Part shown: positions 22,396 to 30,108 of the stretch, piece by piece | How the letters are laid out: every line of letters begins with the position of its first letter | How positions within the stretch are numbered: position 1 is the stretch's first letter | Source: a bacterium | GTDB taxonomy: Bacteria > Patescibacteriota > Minisyncoccia > Phycocordibacterales > JAUSHB01 | DNA: 47,314 bases | Direction: 5' to 3' | Assembly: GCA_030648955.1 (NCBI GenBank) | Contig: JAUSHB010000012.1 | Span: 1-47,314, forward strand | The notes under the pieces: generated by a model | What the model saw: the letters and a program-made list of their open reading frames with translations, nothing else | Databases searched by the model: none | Told to the model about the DNA's origin: nothing | Program-made: the position numbers and the translations under genes

Positions 22396-22926
22396 ATGAC
22401 TTTCTCCGATCCTCAAAAAAATATACAACAATTTGGTCTAACAGAAGGCATGAAGATTGCAGATCTGGGTGCCGGTTCTGCCGCTTACACGCTTGCAGCC
22501 GCAGCTCAAGTGGGAACTTCTGGTCGCGTATATGCAGTCGAAGTCCAAAAAGAGCTTTTATCAAATATAAAAAATATGGCTGCAAAACAAGGATTTTTTA
22601 ATGTCGAAGTAATTTGGGGAGATATAGAACGTTTGGGGGGAACAAAAATTAAAGACCACGTTCTTGATGCAGTTATTGTATCAAATGTGTTATTTCAAGC
22701 TGAAGATAAACGAGGGGTTGTGGCAGAAGTAAGACGGATACTCAAGCCGAAAGGTCGCGTTCTTGTCGTTGATTGGAAAGATTCCTTCGGAGGAATGGGT
22801 CCGCATGTTGATCAAGTAATGAGTGAACAGACTGCTCGGGATCTTTTTGAAAATGATGGTTTTACATTAGATCGTTTTATTTCATCAGGAGATCATCATT
22901 ATGGGTTTGTGGCAGTCAAACAATGA
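22396..22926 (+). CDS. Class I SAM-dependent methyltransferase
   Basis: 176 aa. Motif I IADLGAGSAAYTLAAA (residues 21-36) binds S-adenosylmethionine, GRVYAVEVQ carries the acidic residue at the end of beta-2, and DAVIVSNVLFQ and GRVLVVDWK are motifs IV and VI. UbiE/COQ5-like in shape, but the acceptor is unknown. It sits immediately upstream of the solute-binding protein and the pilin-like array and is on the same strand, so it may be part of that unit. A TATAAT at about 22361 could serve as promoter. Confidence 0.9.
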   Translation: MTFSDPQKNIQQFGLTEGMKIADLGAGSAAYTLAAAAQVGTSGRVYAVEVQKELLSNIKNMAAKQGFFNVEVIWGDIERLGGTKIKDHVLDAVIVSNVLFQAEDKRGVVAEVRRILKPKGRVLVVDWKDSFGGMGPHVDQVMSEQTARDLFENDGFTLDRFISSGDHHYGFVAVKQ

Positions 22927-22982
22927 ATTCACTTAGAGATACCATGGTTATGAATTTTTGGCACAATCTTTAAAAATTTATC

Positions 22983-24302
22983 ATGAAAGAAGCAAAAGGA
23001 TTTCAGCTCGCAATTCTTGGTACATTCGGAGCTTTTATATTTCTCGGTGTTCTTGCGTTTGCGGGAATATTGCCAGGATTTAGCAATAAGGCAACCAAAG
23101 ACAATCTTTTTTTAGGAAATGTGACCATTTGGGGAACATTGCCTCAGGCGCAGTTGATGAACATTTTTGAAGATTTTAATAATGAGAATAAAAAAATTGT
23201 CACGGTTACTTATTTCGAAAAAAGCAAGGGAACATTTGAAAGGGAACTCATAGAAGCTCTTGCTGATGGTATCGGTCCGGACATGATACTCCTTTCACAG
23301 GATTACATTGTTCGACATCGCAATAAAATATATCCAATTCCTTACGAAGTGTATCCGGAACGAGACCTTAAAACTAATTTTATTGAGGAGGGAGAATTAT
23401 ATTTGGGAGATACAGGAATCTACGCAGTTCCGTTTGTTGTTGATCCTTTGGTGATGTATTGGAATCGGGACATGTTTTCGTCGGCGCTTATCAGCACCCC
23501 GCCGTCTTATTGGGATGAATTTTTTGGTCTTGCGAAGATTCTTACAAAAATTGACAATAGTTCGAATATTAAAAAGAGCCTTGTTTCATTTGGAGAATAT
23601 GATAACGTCGCAAATGCAAAAGAGATTCTCTCAATGCTGATGATGCAGGCGGGGAGTTCCATTGTCAGTCAAGAGGGAGGTGTGTATCGTTCGACATTGT
23701 CATCAAACGAGAGCAACGGCGTATCTCCCGGGGAAGAAGCATTTAGGTTTTATACAGAATTTTCAAATCCCACCAAAACATCATATTCATGGAATCGCTC
23801 ACTTCTGTATTCGCGAGATATGTTTACTACTGGGGACCTCGCGCTCTATTTTGGTTTTGCAAGTGAATATGGAAGTCTCCAGAAGAAAAATCCTCATCTA
23901 AATTTCGACGTAACTACTGTACCGCAAACACGAACCGCAGACCGCAAACTTACTTTCGGCAAGATGCAGGGACTCTCCATTCTCAAGAGTTCGAAAATAT
24001 TATCTGCAGATCTTGCAGCTTTGCAGATTTTATCGAACAAAGATGTCGTTGCATCCGCCTCAACGGCGCTCAATCTTCCTCCAGTCCGTCGCGAGCTTCT
24101 TTCTCAAAGACCAAAAGAGTCATACCTTTCAGTATTCTACGATGGAGCCCTTTTGAGCAAGGGGTGGCTTGATCCATCACCTAGTGATACAAACGCAATA
24201 TTTAACGAAATTGTCCAAGATATCACTTCAGGAAGACGAAAATTAAGCAATGCAGTTGAAAATGGCAATGCGTTATTGGAAAAACTTTTAAGAAAATTAT
24301 AA
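22983..24302 (+). CDS. Membrane-anchored extracellular solute-binding protein
   Basis: 439 aa. One N-terminal membrane helix (about 8-30) anchors a periplasmic-binding fold: VTIWGTLPQAQLMNIFEDFNNEN at the start, GPDMILLSQDYI, and YAVPFVVDPLVMYWNRDMF, all typical of family 1 (sugar-type) binding proteins. No lipobox Cys is seen, so the anchor is the helix. No ABC permease or ATPase is nearby. Instead six pilin-like genes follow, the first 6 nt after the stop, so the protein probably works with that surface system and not with a classical importer (inference). Confidence 0.87.
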   Translation: MKEAKGFQLAILGTFGAFIFLGVLAFAGILPGFSNKATKDNLFLGNVTIWGTLPQAQLMNIFEDFNNENKKIVTVTYFEKSKGTFERELIEALADGIGPDMILLSQDYIVRHRNKIYPIPYEVYPERDLKTNFIEEGELYLGDTGIYAVPFVVDPLVMYWNRDMFSSALISTPPSYWDEFFGLAKILTKIDNSSNIKKSLVSFGEYDNVANAKEILSMLMMQAGSSIVSQEGGVYRSTLSSNESNGVSPGEEAFRFYTEFSNPTKTSYSWNRSLLYSRDMFTTGDLALYFGFASEYGSLQKKNPHLNFDVTTVPQTRTADRKLTFGKMQGLSILKSSKILSADLAALQILSNKDVVASASTALNLPPVRRELLSQRPKESYLSVFYDGALLSKGWLDPSPSDTNAIFNEIVQDITSGRRKLSNAVENGNALLEKLLRKL

Positions 24303-24308
24303 AAAAAT

Positions 24309-24713
24309 ATGCAACTCGCAAAATCACGAGTATCTAAAAAGAAAATATACGCATTAGGCGCAATAGTATTGGCCTTATCCGTGCTTCTTGCTCCCGTGTA
24401 TGCATCTGCGGCAATTGTGCCGTGTGGGGGCTCGGGTCAACCTTCCTGTAGTTTTGATTATCTTATCGTACTCATCAAGAATATCGTCACATTCCTTCTC
24501 TTCAGTCTCGCAGTTCCCCTCGCCGCAATATCATTTGCTGTTGCAGGCGTCATGATTCTTACCGCAGGAGACAATTCTGGGCAAGTATCGAGAGCAAAAG
24601 AAATTTTCTGGAATGTTTTGATTGGTCTTATTGTTGCACTTTCTGCATGGTTGATTGTGACCGCGATTACATCGGCGCTTCAATCTTCGAGCGTGCCGTC
24701 ATACTTGAAGTGA
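24309..24713 (+). CDS. VirB2/TrbC-like pilin family protein 1
   Basis: 134 aa. Signal sequence to about residue 36 (...LLAPVYASA), then a Cys pair (VPCGGSGQPSC) and two membrane helices (about 55-85 and 97-120) joined by a short polar hairpin (GDNSGQVSRAKEIF). This is the topology of type IV secretion pilins (TrbC/VirB2). Only 6 nt separate it from the solute-binding protein gene, so the two are probably co-translated. Confidence 0.8.
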   Translation: MQLAKSRVSKKKIYALGAIVLALSVLLAPVYASAAIVPCGGSGQPSCSFDYLIVLIKNIVTFLLFSLAVPLAAISFAVAGVMILTAGDNSGQVSRAKEIFWNVLIGLIVALSAWLIVTAITSALQSSSVPSYLK

Positions 24714-24743
24714 TGTAAGACAATTTTCTCAAATTTAGCCCTG

Positions 24744-24752
24744 TGGTATACT
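24744..24752 (+). promoter_or_regulatory. Extended -10 promoter TGgTATACT
   Basis: Identical to the box at 4336-4344. It would start a transcript about 20 nt upstream of the pilin-like gene at 24778. Confidence 0.6.
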
Positions 24753-24777
24753 GTTTTTAAGTTATTAATAAAAAAAT

Positions 24778-25170
24778 ATGGTTACAATAAATAAAATATT
24801 TTGGTACATGGTTGCTTCTTTCTTTACTTTACCGCAAATTATCCTTGCGAATACCCATGGTCCGGGCACGGGAGGTACGACCGGTCCTGGGACAACGGGC
24901 GGGGGTGCTTCGTTTCCTAACCCCATAAAATATGCAACGTTTATGGATTTTGTGCAGGCAATTTTGCAAGTAGTCCTTAAAATCGGCATCCCCGTTGCCG
25001 CGATGTTTATTATCTACAGCGGGTTTCTTTTTGTGAAAGCGCAAGGAAATGAATCAGAGCTGACGAAAGCAAAAAGCGCTTTCACCTATGCGGTTATCGG
25101 GACGGCGATACTTCTCGGTTCATGGTTATTGGCGGAAGGGATAGGTAGCACGATTGAAAGTTTGAAATAA
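24778..25170 (+). CDS. VirB2/TrbC-like pilin family protein 2
   Basis: 130 aa. Signal sequence (about 1-23), then a striking Gly/Thr/Pro linker (GPGTGGTTGPGTTGGGASFP), then two membrane helices separated by QGNESELTKAKSAF. The same fold as the neighbours, but the Gly-rich exposed segment is unique to this copy and suggests surface display or flexible packing. Confidence 0.8.
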   Translation: MVTINKIFWYMVASFFTLPQIILANTHGPGTGGTTGPGTTGGGASFPNPIKYATFMDFVQAILQVVLKIGIPVAAMFIIYSGFLFVKAQGNESELTKAKSAFTYAVIGTAILLGSWLLAEGIGSTIESLK

Positions 25171-25195
25171 TGAACTATTTGGATAGAGAATAGCC

Positions 25196-25630
25196 ATGCT
25201 ACAAAAATCAATACATAACAATAAGTCCCAGGGCAGGATTCCAACGTCTATTATCAACCGCCTCAAGATTCCTCAAGGTCGGAAATTTGCAACGTTCGTT
25301 GTTGTTTTGGCGACACTTTTTATGTTTCCAGCGTTTGCTTTTGCGACAACCTTATCAGACTTCGTTGCTTTTTTTGTGGATCAAATTTTAAATCCGCTGA
25401 TTGTGGTTATTGTTGGTCTCGCGGTCGTGTATTGGTTGTGGGGAATCAGTAAATATATCTTGCATGCGGATGACGCCAAGGCAAGAGAAGAGGGGAGAAG
25501 CATGATGATTATGGGGGTTATTGCTATATTTGTAATGGTTTCAATGTGGGGGCTTATTAATGTTTTAACTGCCACATTTAAGCTTGATTCAAGCTCGGGT
25601 CTTCCCGATGCAGAGGAATTCTTACCGTAA
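25196..25630 (+). CDS. VirB2/TrbC-like pilin family protein 3
   Basis: 144 aa. A long basic N-terminus (about 1-30) precedes a signal/membrane segment ending FAFA, then two helices with the connecting loop HADDAKAREEGRSMM. The motif PLIVVIVGLAVVYWLWGISKYI is shared with proteins 4-6. A short acidic tail follows. The basic N-terminus could be partly an overlong start, since ATG/TTG alternatives are limited. Confidence 0.75.
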   Translation: MLQKSIHNNKSQGRIPTSIINRLKIPQGRKFATFVVVLATLFMFPAFAFATTLSDFVAFFVDQILNPLIVVIVGLAVVYWLWGISKYILHADDAKAREEGRSMMIMGVIAIFVMVSMWGLINVLTATFKLDSSSGLPDAEEFLP

Positions 25631-25712
25631 AAATAGATTACATGGTCTGTATGCAACATACAGATTTATCGAAAGAGAAATGTTCATTATGTTAATAAAT
25701 AAGAAAAATACC

Positions 25713-26057
25713 ATGAGAAAAATATTTTATACCGCCACAGCCTCCATCATGTTAGTCCCGTTTATTGTCCAAGGGGTAACCATTAGAGATGAGTTGCTTC
25801 TCGTGGTCGCATACATTAACATATTCATTCCTTTTCTCACTGTTCTGGGGACGCTGTATGTAGTATGGGGTGTGTTTCAGTTTATTCGTTCCGCAGGGGA
25901 TGAAAAGGCTGTTACAGAAGGAAGGAATAGAATCGTCTTCGGTATCGTCGGTTTATTTGTGATGATATCAATATGGGGTTTTGTTAATCTTTTAGTAAAT
26001 TCCCTGAAACTACCTTCAGACACTATTCCCAAAATTCCTCTTATTGGGTCTATGTAG
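25713..26057 (+). CDS. VirB2/TrbC-like pilin family protein 4
   Basis: 114 aa from MRKIFYTATASIML, which gives a normal signal peptide (cleavage near VQG). Upstream in-frame ATGs at 25680 and 25689 are possible. Two helices flank the loop SAGDEKAVTEGRNRI, and the TLYVVWGVFQFI and ISIWGFVNLLVNSL strings closely match protein 5, indicating a duplication. The last few residues are Pro-rich. Confidence 0.77.
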   Translation: MRKIFYTATASIMLVPFIVQGVTIRDELLLVVAYINIFIPFLTVLGTLYVVWGVFQFIRSAGDEKAVTEGRNRIVFGIVGLFVMISIWGFVNLLVNSLKLPSDTIPKIPLIGSM

Positions 26058-26135
26058 ATTGGGTGGCGGTGCGTGTCTTCTACTGCCAAGGTAAGTTTTT
26101 TTAGAAAATTTTGCTTATTGAGAAACTAGGGGTTA

Positions 26136-26144
26136 TGTTATAAT
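26136..26144 (+). promoter_or_regulatory. Extended -10 promoter TGtTATAAT within the pilin array
   Basis: A consensus extended -10 lies about 135 nt upstream of protein 5 and creates a separate transcript with an unusually long leader. The leader contains a run of C (26152-26160) and a CCTA...TAGG stem. Confidence 0.65.
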
Positions 26145-26280
26145 AATCCACACCCCCCCCTTGTAGTAATGAGCCTATTTTAATACTATAGGGGAAGGTT
26201 TCGGCATCAGTTGGTTTTTCCAAGATATAGGTCGGTAAAATTATGCAAAGTTAATATTATTAAGTAAAAGAATTTAAAAA

Positions 26281-26655
26281 ATGAAAAAATACTTTTTAGC
26301 GTTTTTATTAGGTTTCTCGGCAGTTCCTTTTGTTGGTAGTGCCGCTGCTACTGTTGGGACTATTGGACAATTGCTTAAGTGGTTCACTGACCTTATTAAT
26401 GCAATCATCCCCTTTCTTCTTGTAGTCGCCACTCTGTATGTTATTTGGGGAATCTTCCAGTTTGTTACCGCCGCAGGAGATGAAGAAGGGCGTAAAACAG
26501 GGCGCGATAAGATGATTTACGGTATCATCGGACTATTCCTCATGTTGTCAGTATGGGGTCTCGTTAATCTTTTGGTAGGATCTCTTGGGTTTACTGATAC
26601 CACAATACAAGCACCACCTGTATTGAATATTCCTGCTGCAACAACCAATATCTAA
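26281..26655 (+). CDS. VirB2/TrbC-like pilin family protein 5
   Basis: 124 aa. Signal peptide to about residue 22, then two helices with the loop AAGDEEGRKTGRDKM. The central TLYVIWGIFQFV and LSVWGLVNLLVGSL are nearly identical to protein 4, while the ends differ. It has its own promoter, so it may be the more strongly expressed subunit. Confidence 0.8.
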   Translation: MKKYFLAFLLGFSAVPFVGSAAATVGTIGQLLKWFTDLINAIIPFLLVVATLYVIWGIFQFVTAAGDEEGRKTGRDKMIYGIIGLFLMLSVWGLVNLLVGSLGFTDTTIQAPPVLNIPAATTNI

Positions 26656-26678
26656 ATGGAATCCAACGTTCATCCTTT

Positions 26679-26927
26679 ATGTCAGATTTAGACACACTAA
26701 TTGACAAAATCGGTAAGAATATCTTGGATCCTCTTATCGTTCTTTTGTTCGGTTTTGCTGTTATTTACTTTCTATGGGGCGCGTTTGAATTCATTCGGGA
26801 CTATGATAGTCCTGAAGCGAGGAGGACGGGTGCACAGCACATGCTCTGGGGGATCATCGGGATGTTCATCATGGTATCCGCATTCGGAATCATGAACCTC
26901 GTTGGTGATACCATTACTTCAATATAG
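26679..26927 (+). CDS. VirB2/TrbC-like pilin family protein 6 (no signal peptide)
   Basis: 82 aa. The two-helix core (PLIVLLFGFAVIYFLWGAFEFI ... MLWGIIGMFIMVSAFGIMNL) and the loop DYDSPEARRTGAQH match the other members, but there is no signal peptide; the N-terminus is MSDLDTLIDKIGKN. It could be a membrane-retained component or an accessory of the same assembly. It starts 23 nt after protein 5 and is followed by a terminator. Confidence 0.77.
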   Translation: MSDLDTLIDKIGKNILDPLIVLLFGFAVIYFLWGAFEFIRDYDSPEARRTGAQHMLWGIIGMFIMVSAFGIMNLVGDTITSI

Positions 26928-26965
26928 CCTCTAAAGGCATAAAGACTAAAAATAAAGGAATTAAA

Positions 26966-26996
26966 AAATCTCCCAACTCAATCGGGGGATTTTTTA
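26966..26996 (+). terminator. Terminator of the pilin-like array
   Basis: AAAAATCTCCC pairs with GGGGGATTTTTT around an AACTCAATC loop, with a T run on the plus strand. Confidence 0.85.
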
Positions 26997-27014
26997 ATGC
27001 GCATACAATAAGCA

Positions 27015-27048
27015 AAAAGAAAACCCCGTCGTAATAAAACGACGGGGC
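27015..27048 (-). terminator. Terminator of the SPFH/membrane pair
   Basis: CCCCGTCGT and ACGACGGGG form a 9-bp stem. On the minus strand TTTTCTTTTT follows. Confidence 0.9.
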
Positions 27049-27060
27049 AAATGAACTAAA

Positions 27061-27927
27061 TCACGAATGGTGTTTCATAATAACCTTAACACTCACTTTT
27101 CTCCCTTTCTGTTTTGGCGGCTCAACTTGTACTCGGTAATCACTCACTACAGTTACCCCCTTCAGCTCTGGATATTTTTCTATGTCAATGATTGAGCTTT
27201 GAATTTCCGGACCACAGGGAACAGTATTGGTGTACGGAATCCCCCTGACTTTGAATTTTACTCGCAGTATGACATTTTCAGCACAATCAAAGTCAGTTTT
27301 TATTAGGTTTAGTGGAAAACGGAATTCTTGTGACGGTGTAAACTCATGCGCAACGAGTACGACACTCGATTCACCACGTGCTACTGCTTGCGCAACATAT
27401 TTTGGTTTTTGGGGTCCCGCTTCAAACAAAAGAAGGGCACCAAGCATCATAAAAGTGACAAATGACACTTTCGCTGAGGCAATAACAAGAACTGATATCG
27501 CTACAGCATTCCAAAATATGAACCACTTCCAGTGATCTGTTGCCACTTGTTTCCATAGCGTCGAGTCAAAGGACCATATTGCCACGAGGAATACTAACCA
27601 TGCACATAGGATGACAAATTTGACCCAGTAAAAGCTTCCATCCGCCAAGGAGCTACGTGGTATCGGAGTTACCTTTTTGGTGTCCATGCCCTTAGTGCTC
27701 TCTACCTCACTCGTTTTTGTGGTCGTATTTTTTAACTTACCCCAAACACGTGATGAAAAGAGAGCAATAACAAAAAATGCTAGAACACCAAGAATCACAA
27801 TCAATATAGAGATGGCCGTTAATTCAAAATAAAACTTTGCCGTCTCTATACCAACAGGGTCGAAAAGATAAAAATAGATACCAATAAGCACGAGAAGAAG
27901 TGTAAACAAAATTTTAATCCATCTCAT
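27061..27927 (-). CDS. Membrane protein partnered with SPFH protein
   Basis: 288 aa with about four membrane helices (around 5-22, 33-58, 103-122 and 135-165), then a cytoplasmic or external beta-rich domain (about 190-288) ending in a basic tail. Unrecognised family. The start ATG overlaps the stop of the SPFH gene by 4 nt, so translation is coupled and the two products probably interact. The membrane-plus-soluble design recalls NfeD-like partners of SPFH proteins, but no NfeD motif is seen. Confidence 0.78.
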   Translation of the reverse strand: MRWIKILFTLLLVLIGIYFYLFDPVGIETAKFYFELTAISILIVILGVLAFFVIALFSSRVWGKLKNTTTKTSEVESTKGMDTKKVTPIPRSSLADGSFYWVKFVILCAWLVFLVAIWSFDSTLWKQVATDHWKWFIFWNAVAISVLVIASAKVSFVTFMMLGALLLFEAGPQKPKYVAQAVARGESSVVLVAHEFTPSQEFRFPLNLIKTDFDCAENVILRVKFKVRGIPYTNTVPCGPEIQSSIIDIEKYPELKGVTVVSDYRVQVEPPKQKGRKVSVKVIMKHHS

Positions 27928-29162
27928 GGGGCACCTCCCTCAGGTTTAGTTGTATCCTGATCTCCTTGTGTATCTTTTTCCGCATCTTTCCCCTTCACGG
28001 ATGTAAGAATTGCAGAAAGTAATCTTGTCTGTTGATCTACGGACGATTTTCCATCCCCCGCAGAATCAAATATGACAACATTTCCTTTCTCTCCCGCTTT
28101 TTCCATCGCCTCAAGGCGACGAATTTGCGGACCATAGGGGAATTTCTCAATCGCGGTGTAACGCTTGTCGATTGCATCCGCGTCAGCCTCGGCGCGTTTT
28201 TTTATTGCCACGGCATACGCTTCTGCCTTTTGATATTCAACATAGATTGCAGTTACTGCCGCTTGAACATCTCCCTTTTCGTCGACAAGATCAACGGTAA
28301 GCATTTGCGCGCTTACAATCTCAACTCCAAGAAGTCTTAAAACTCCCTCCGGTTTACCATCCTTATCCTTTTTCCCTTTAACTTCCGTGTTCAATTGAAC
28401 AATAGCATCCGAGAAAGTTCCCTTATCAGCGATTCCCTCAGGACTTGTTTCGGCGCGTAAATCATTAAAATCTCTCACGCCGACATAATCCTTCGTACGA
28501 CTTAAGCTATATTTCTGTAGCTGAATAAACCAGTCAACATTTTCAAAGAGTGCTATTTGCGGATAGACGACTCTCACAAAAAGAGAGAACTGTACATTTA
28601 CCCGTACATTACCGCCGAGTAATGGATTCCCCTGAATTTTCAAAGTGGTTCCCGTTTCTGCCTCTTTCGCTAAGACGGCATACTCGGCCGTACTCACATA
28701 AAAGAAGTCAGTTGGCTCATCGCGTGGGATGAGTTCGGGGTCTTTTTTGGCAGGATCCCATTCATCCCACCGGAATTCGTACCGATAGACCTTATAAATC
28801 GGCCAAATTCCGATGTAGTACATACCGAGTGATTTCTCAATCAACCCCAGGAATCCTTTGTGTTCTGAATCGCCATCAACTATCCCCCATGTGTTTAGTT
28901 TAGTGTCCCACTCCAGGTGCCGTCCTTTCAGTGCAATAATGAACTTGTGGAACTCACCTCCTTCGGTGATGATTTGTCCACGTTTATTTTCCTTGTAGGC
29001 GCCACCCTTCATAACCACATATCCTTGTCCTTCTTGAGGGAACATGAAGAATATTTTGGCATGAGCCAGTAGCCACAATATGACTAAAAGAATGACCCCT
29101 AAGAAGGTAAGAATTAGCCCTACGCTAGCAGAGAGTAAGAGCAGAGAAATGATACCGTTCAT
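27924..29162 (-). CDS. SPFH/band-7 domain membrane protein
   Basis: 412 aa. An N-terminal membrane segment (about 5-35) is followed by an SPFH/band-7 region (about 140-310) and then an Ala/Glu-rich helical region (about 300-345, YVEYQKAEAYAVAIKKRAEADADAIDKRY) typical of stomatin-like coiled coils. SPFH proteins form ring-like membrane scaffolds and control membrane proteases or secretion. The C-terminus is charged and disordered (KDAEKDTQGDQDTTKPEGG). AGGAGG 5 nt upstream fixes the start. First gene of a two-gene cassette. Confidence 0.85.
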   Translation of the reverse strand: MNGIISLLLLSASVGLILTFLGVILLVILWLLAHAKIFFMFPQEGQGYVVMKGGAYKENKRGQIITEGGEFHKFIIALKGRHLEWDTKLNTWGIVDGDSEHKGFLGLIEKSLGMYYIGIWPIYKVYRYEFRWDEWDPAKKDPELIPRDEPTDFFYVSTAEYAVLAKEAETGTTLKIQGNPLLGGNVRVNVQFSLFVRVVYPQIALFENVDWFIQLQKYSLSRTKDYVGVRDFNDLRAETSPEGIADKGTFSDAIVQLNTEVKGKKDKDGKPEGVLRLLGVEIVSAQMLTVDLVDEKGDVQAAVTAIYVEYQKAEAYAVAIKKRAEADADAIDKRYTAIEKFPYGPQIRRLEAMEKAGEKGNVVIFDSAGDGKSSVDQQTRLLSAILTSVKGKDAEKDTQGDQDTTKPEGGAP

Positions 29163-29229
29163 TGCAACCTCCTAATCAGAAAGAAAAATGAAATATTAAG
29201 CTGTCAAAAACCCAACCTATCTGGGTGAA

Positions 29230-29258
29230 ACTATACAGGAGAAATACAAATAAGTCAA
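29230..29258 (-). promoter_or_regulatory. Promoter TTGACT-N17-TATAGT of the SPFH operon
   Basis: On the minus strand TTGACT (29258-29253) and TATAGT (29235-29230) are separated by 17 nt, about 65 nt upstream of the SPFH start. Confidence 0.8.
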
Positions 29259-29263
29259 GTTTT

Positions 29264-29383
29264 TTGTACCGTGGGAGTAGGCTTGGTCACAAATTCGCTA
29301 CGCTCATAAGTGCCTCCTGCCCGGACTCGCCTGCCGTACTTGCTTCGCTTCGTACGACATGGCTCCGCCTTTCAAATCTCCAC
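29264..29383. repeat. tRNA-linked fold-back element, tRNA-Leu(CAG) distal copy
   Basis: The left end TGTACCGTGGGAG (a variant of the tRNA-Leu 3' end) runs into TTGGTCAC (29283-29290). The core variant GGACTCG follows, and the right end is GGCTCCGCCTTTCAAATCTCC, shown here as its two parts CTCCGCCTTTC and TTCAAATCTC (29371-29380), an inverted T-arm copy. It is a second, tandem element beyond 29436-29536. Confidence 0.72.
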
Positions 29384-29449
29384 GCAACGCAAGCAGTTGC
29401 GTTGCTCCCACAGCACTGCGTTTATTTCATTTACTTGTGCTGTGGGAGG
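29384..29449. repeat. Hairpins between the two tandem fold-back elements
   Basis: GCAACGCAA-GCAG-TTGCGTTGC (29384-29405) is a perfect hairpin. CTCCCACAGCAC (29405-29416) is complementary to GTGCTGTGGGAG (29438-29449), the direct tRNA-end copy of the neighbouring element. Thus the distal element treats the proximal element's tRNA-end copy as its own 'tRNA'. Confidence 0.6.
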
Positions 29450-29536
29450 AGACTTGGTCACAAATAATTTTCTGCTGAAAATTTTCGCGACCCCGCCTCG
29501 CGCCGCCGCGCTCCGGCCTTCAAATCTCTCCCGTGT
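29436..29536. repeat. tRNA-linked fold-back element, tRNA-Leu(CAG) proximal copy
   Basis: The distal end GTGCTGTGGGAG matches the tRNA 3' end (GTGCCGTGGGAG at 29585-29596, 11 of 12). TTGGTCAC follows (29454-29461), then an AT-rich hairpin, the core TCGCGACCCCGCCTCG (29485-29500), CTCCGGCCTTC, and an inverted T-arm copy TTCAAATCTCTCCC (29519-29532). About 100 bp. Confidence 0.8.
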
Positions 29537-29585
29537 CCACAAACAAACAGATTCGCCTCGCTTCACGAGGCTTATCTAATGTTTG

Positions 29586-29667
29586 TGCCGTGGGAGAGAT
29601 TTGAACTCTCAAGCCTTGCGGCATACGCTTCTGAAGCGTACGCGTATACCAGTTCCGCCACCACGGC
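29586..29667 (-). tRNA. tRNA-Leu (CAG)
   Basis: 82 nt class II tRNA with a long variable arm. The acceptor GCCGTGG/CCACGGC, anticodon loop TTCAGAA (CAG) and T arm AGTTCAAATCT are intact. CCA is not encoded (ACAAAC follows). A TATAAT box about 12 nt upstream (plus-strand 29679-29684) is the likely -10. Confidence 0.94.
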
Positions 29668-29714
29668 AGGATTTATGGATTATATCCTAAAATGAGAAAT
29701 ACAATAAAATTTTT

Positions 29715-29816
29715 GTGGGCTAGGGAGGACTTGAATCTTACAGATTCGGTACAGGTTTCGTATTTTTTCGGATTACTTAATCCTCAAAAATATACTCAAC
29801 CTTTTCAAGTCCTCTC
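29715..29816. repeat. tRNA-linked fold-back element, tRNA-Leu(UAG) copy
   Basis: A 21-nt perfect direct repeat of the tRNA 3' end, beginning GTGGGCTAGGGAGG (29715-29735 versus 29863-29883). Then comes AT-rich sequence with two short hairpins, and an inverted T-arm copy TTTTCAAGTCCTC (29803-29814). This copy lacks the TTGGTCAC and CGCGACC core, so it shares only the end architecture. Confidence 0.72.
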
Positions 29817-29860
29817 ACGCAAAACACGCAGGTGTCTTACTCCCTGACATCAATTCGTTC

Positions 29861-29945
29861 TGGTGGGCTAGGGAGGACTTGAACCTCCATGGGTTACCCC
29901 GTTGCGTCCTAAGCGCAGTGCGTCTACCAATTTCGCCACTAGCCC
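29861..29945 (-). tRNA. tRNA-Leu (TAG), CCA encoded
   Basis: 85 nt including an encoded CCA. Acceptor GGGCTAG/CTAGCCC, anticodon loop CTTAGGA (TAG), long variable arm and T arm GGTTCAAGTCC. One of two tRNAs here with genomic CCA. Confidence 0.94.
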
Positions 29946-29970
29946 AAATTACATCACTACACCATGCTAC

Positions 29971-30108
29971 TCGTCGTCACAAGTATTTTTCCTGACGGAA
30001 AAATCTCGCGACCCCGGCTCGCGGTTTTTGCCTTGAGCAAGCTCAAACAAAAACAGCGCTGCGCCTCGGACAAGCTAAAAATCTCCCGCAGGGAAAATTT
30101 TTTACGCT
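29971..30108. repeat. tRNA-linked fold-back element, degenerate distal copy near tRNA-Lys
   Basis: It carries GTCACAAG, a hairpin ATTTTTCCTGACGGAAAAAT (29985-30004), the core TCGCGACCCCGGCTCG (30005-30020) and a GC hairpin. The tRNA-derived ends are eroded. It abuts the tRNA-Lys element, so again two elements sit in tandem. Confidence 0.5.

Noticed and set aside
26145-26280. Riboswitch in the long leader of pilin-like gene 5
   Set aside because: No known aptamer motif was recognised; only short weak stems and a C run are seen.
22983-26927. Classical ABC sugar importer or complete type IV secretion operon
   Set aside because: No permease, ATPase, VirB4 or VirB6 is adjacent; only the binding protein and pilin-like proteins are present.
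29971-30108. Pseudo-tRNA genes in the tRNA-flanking repeats
   Set aside because: Only the T-arm and acceptor-end parts are copied; there are no D or anticodon arms, and one copy is inverted, so tRNA duplication does not explain them.
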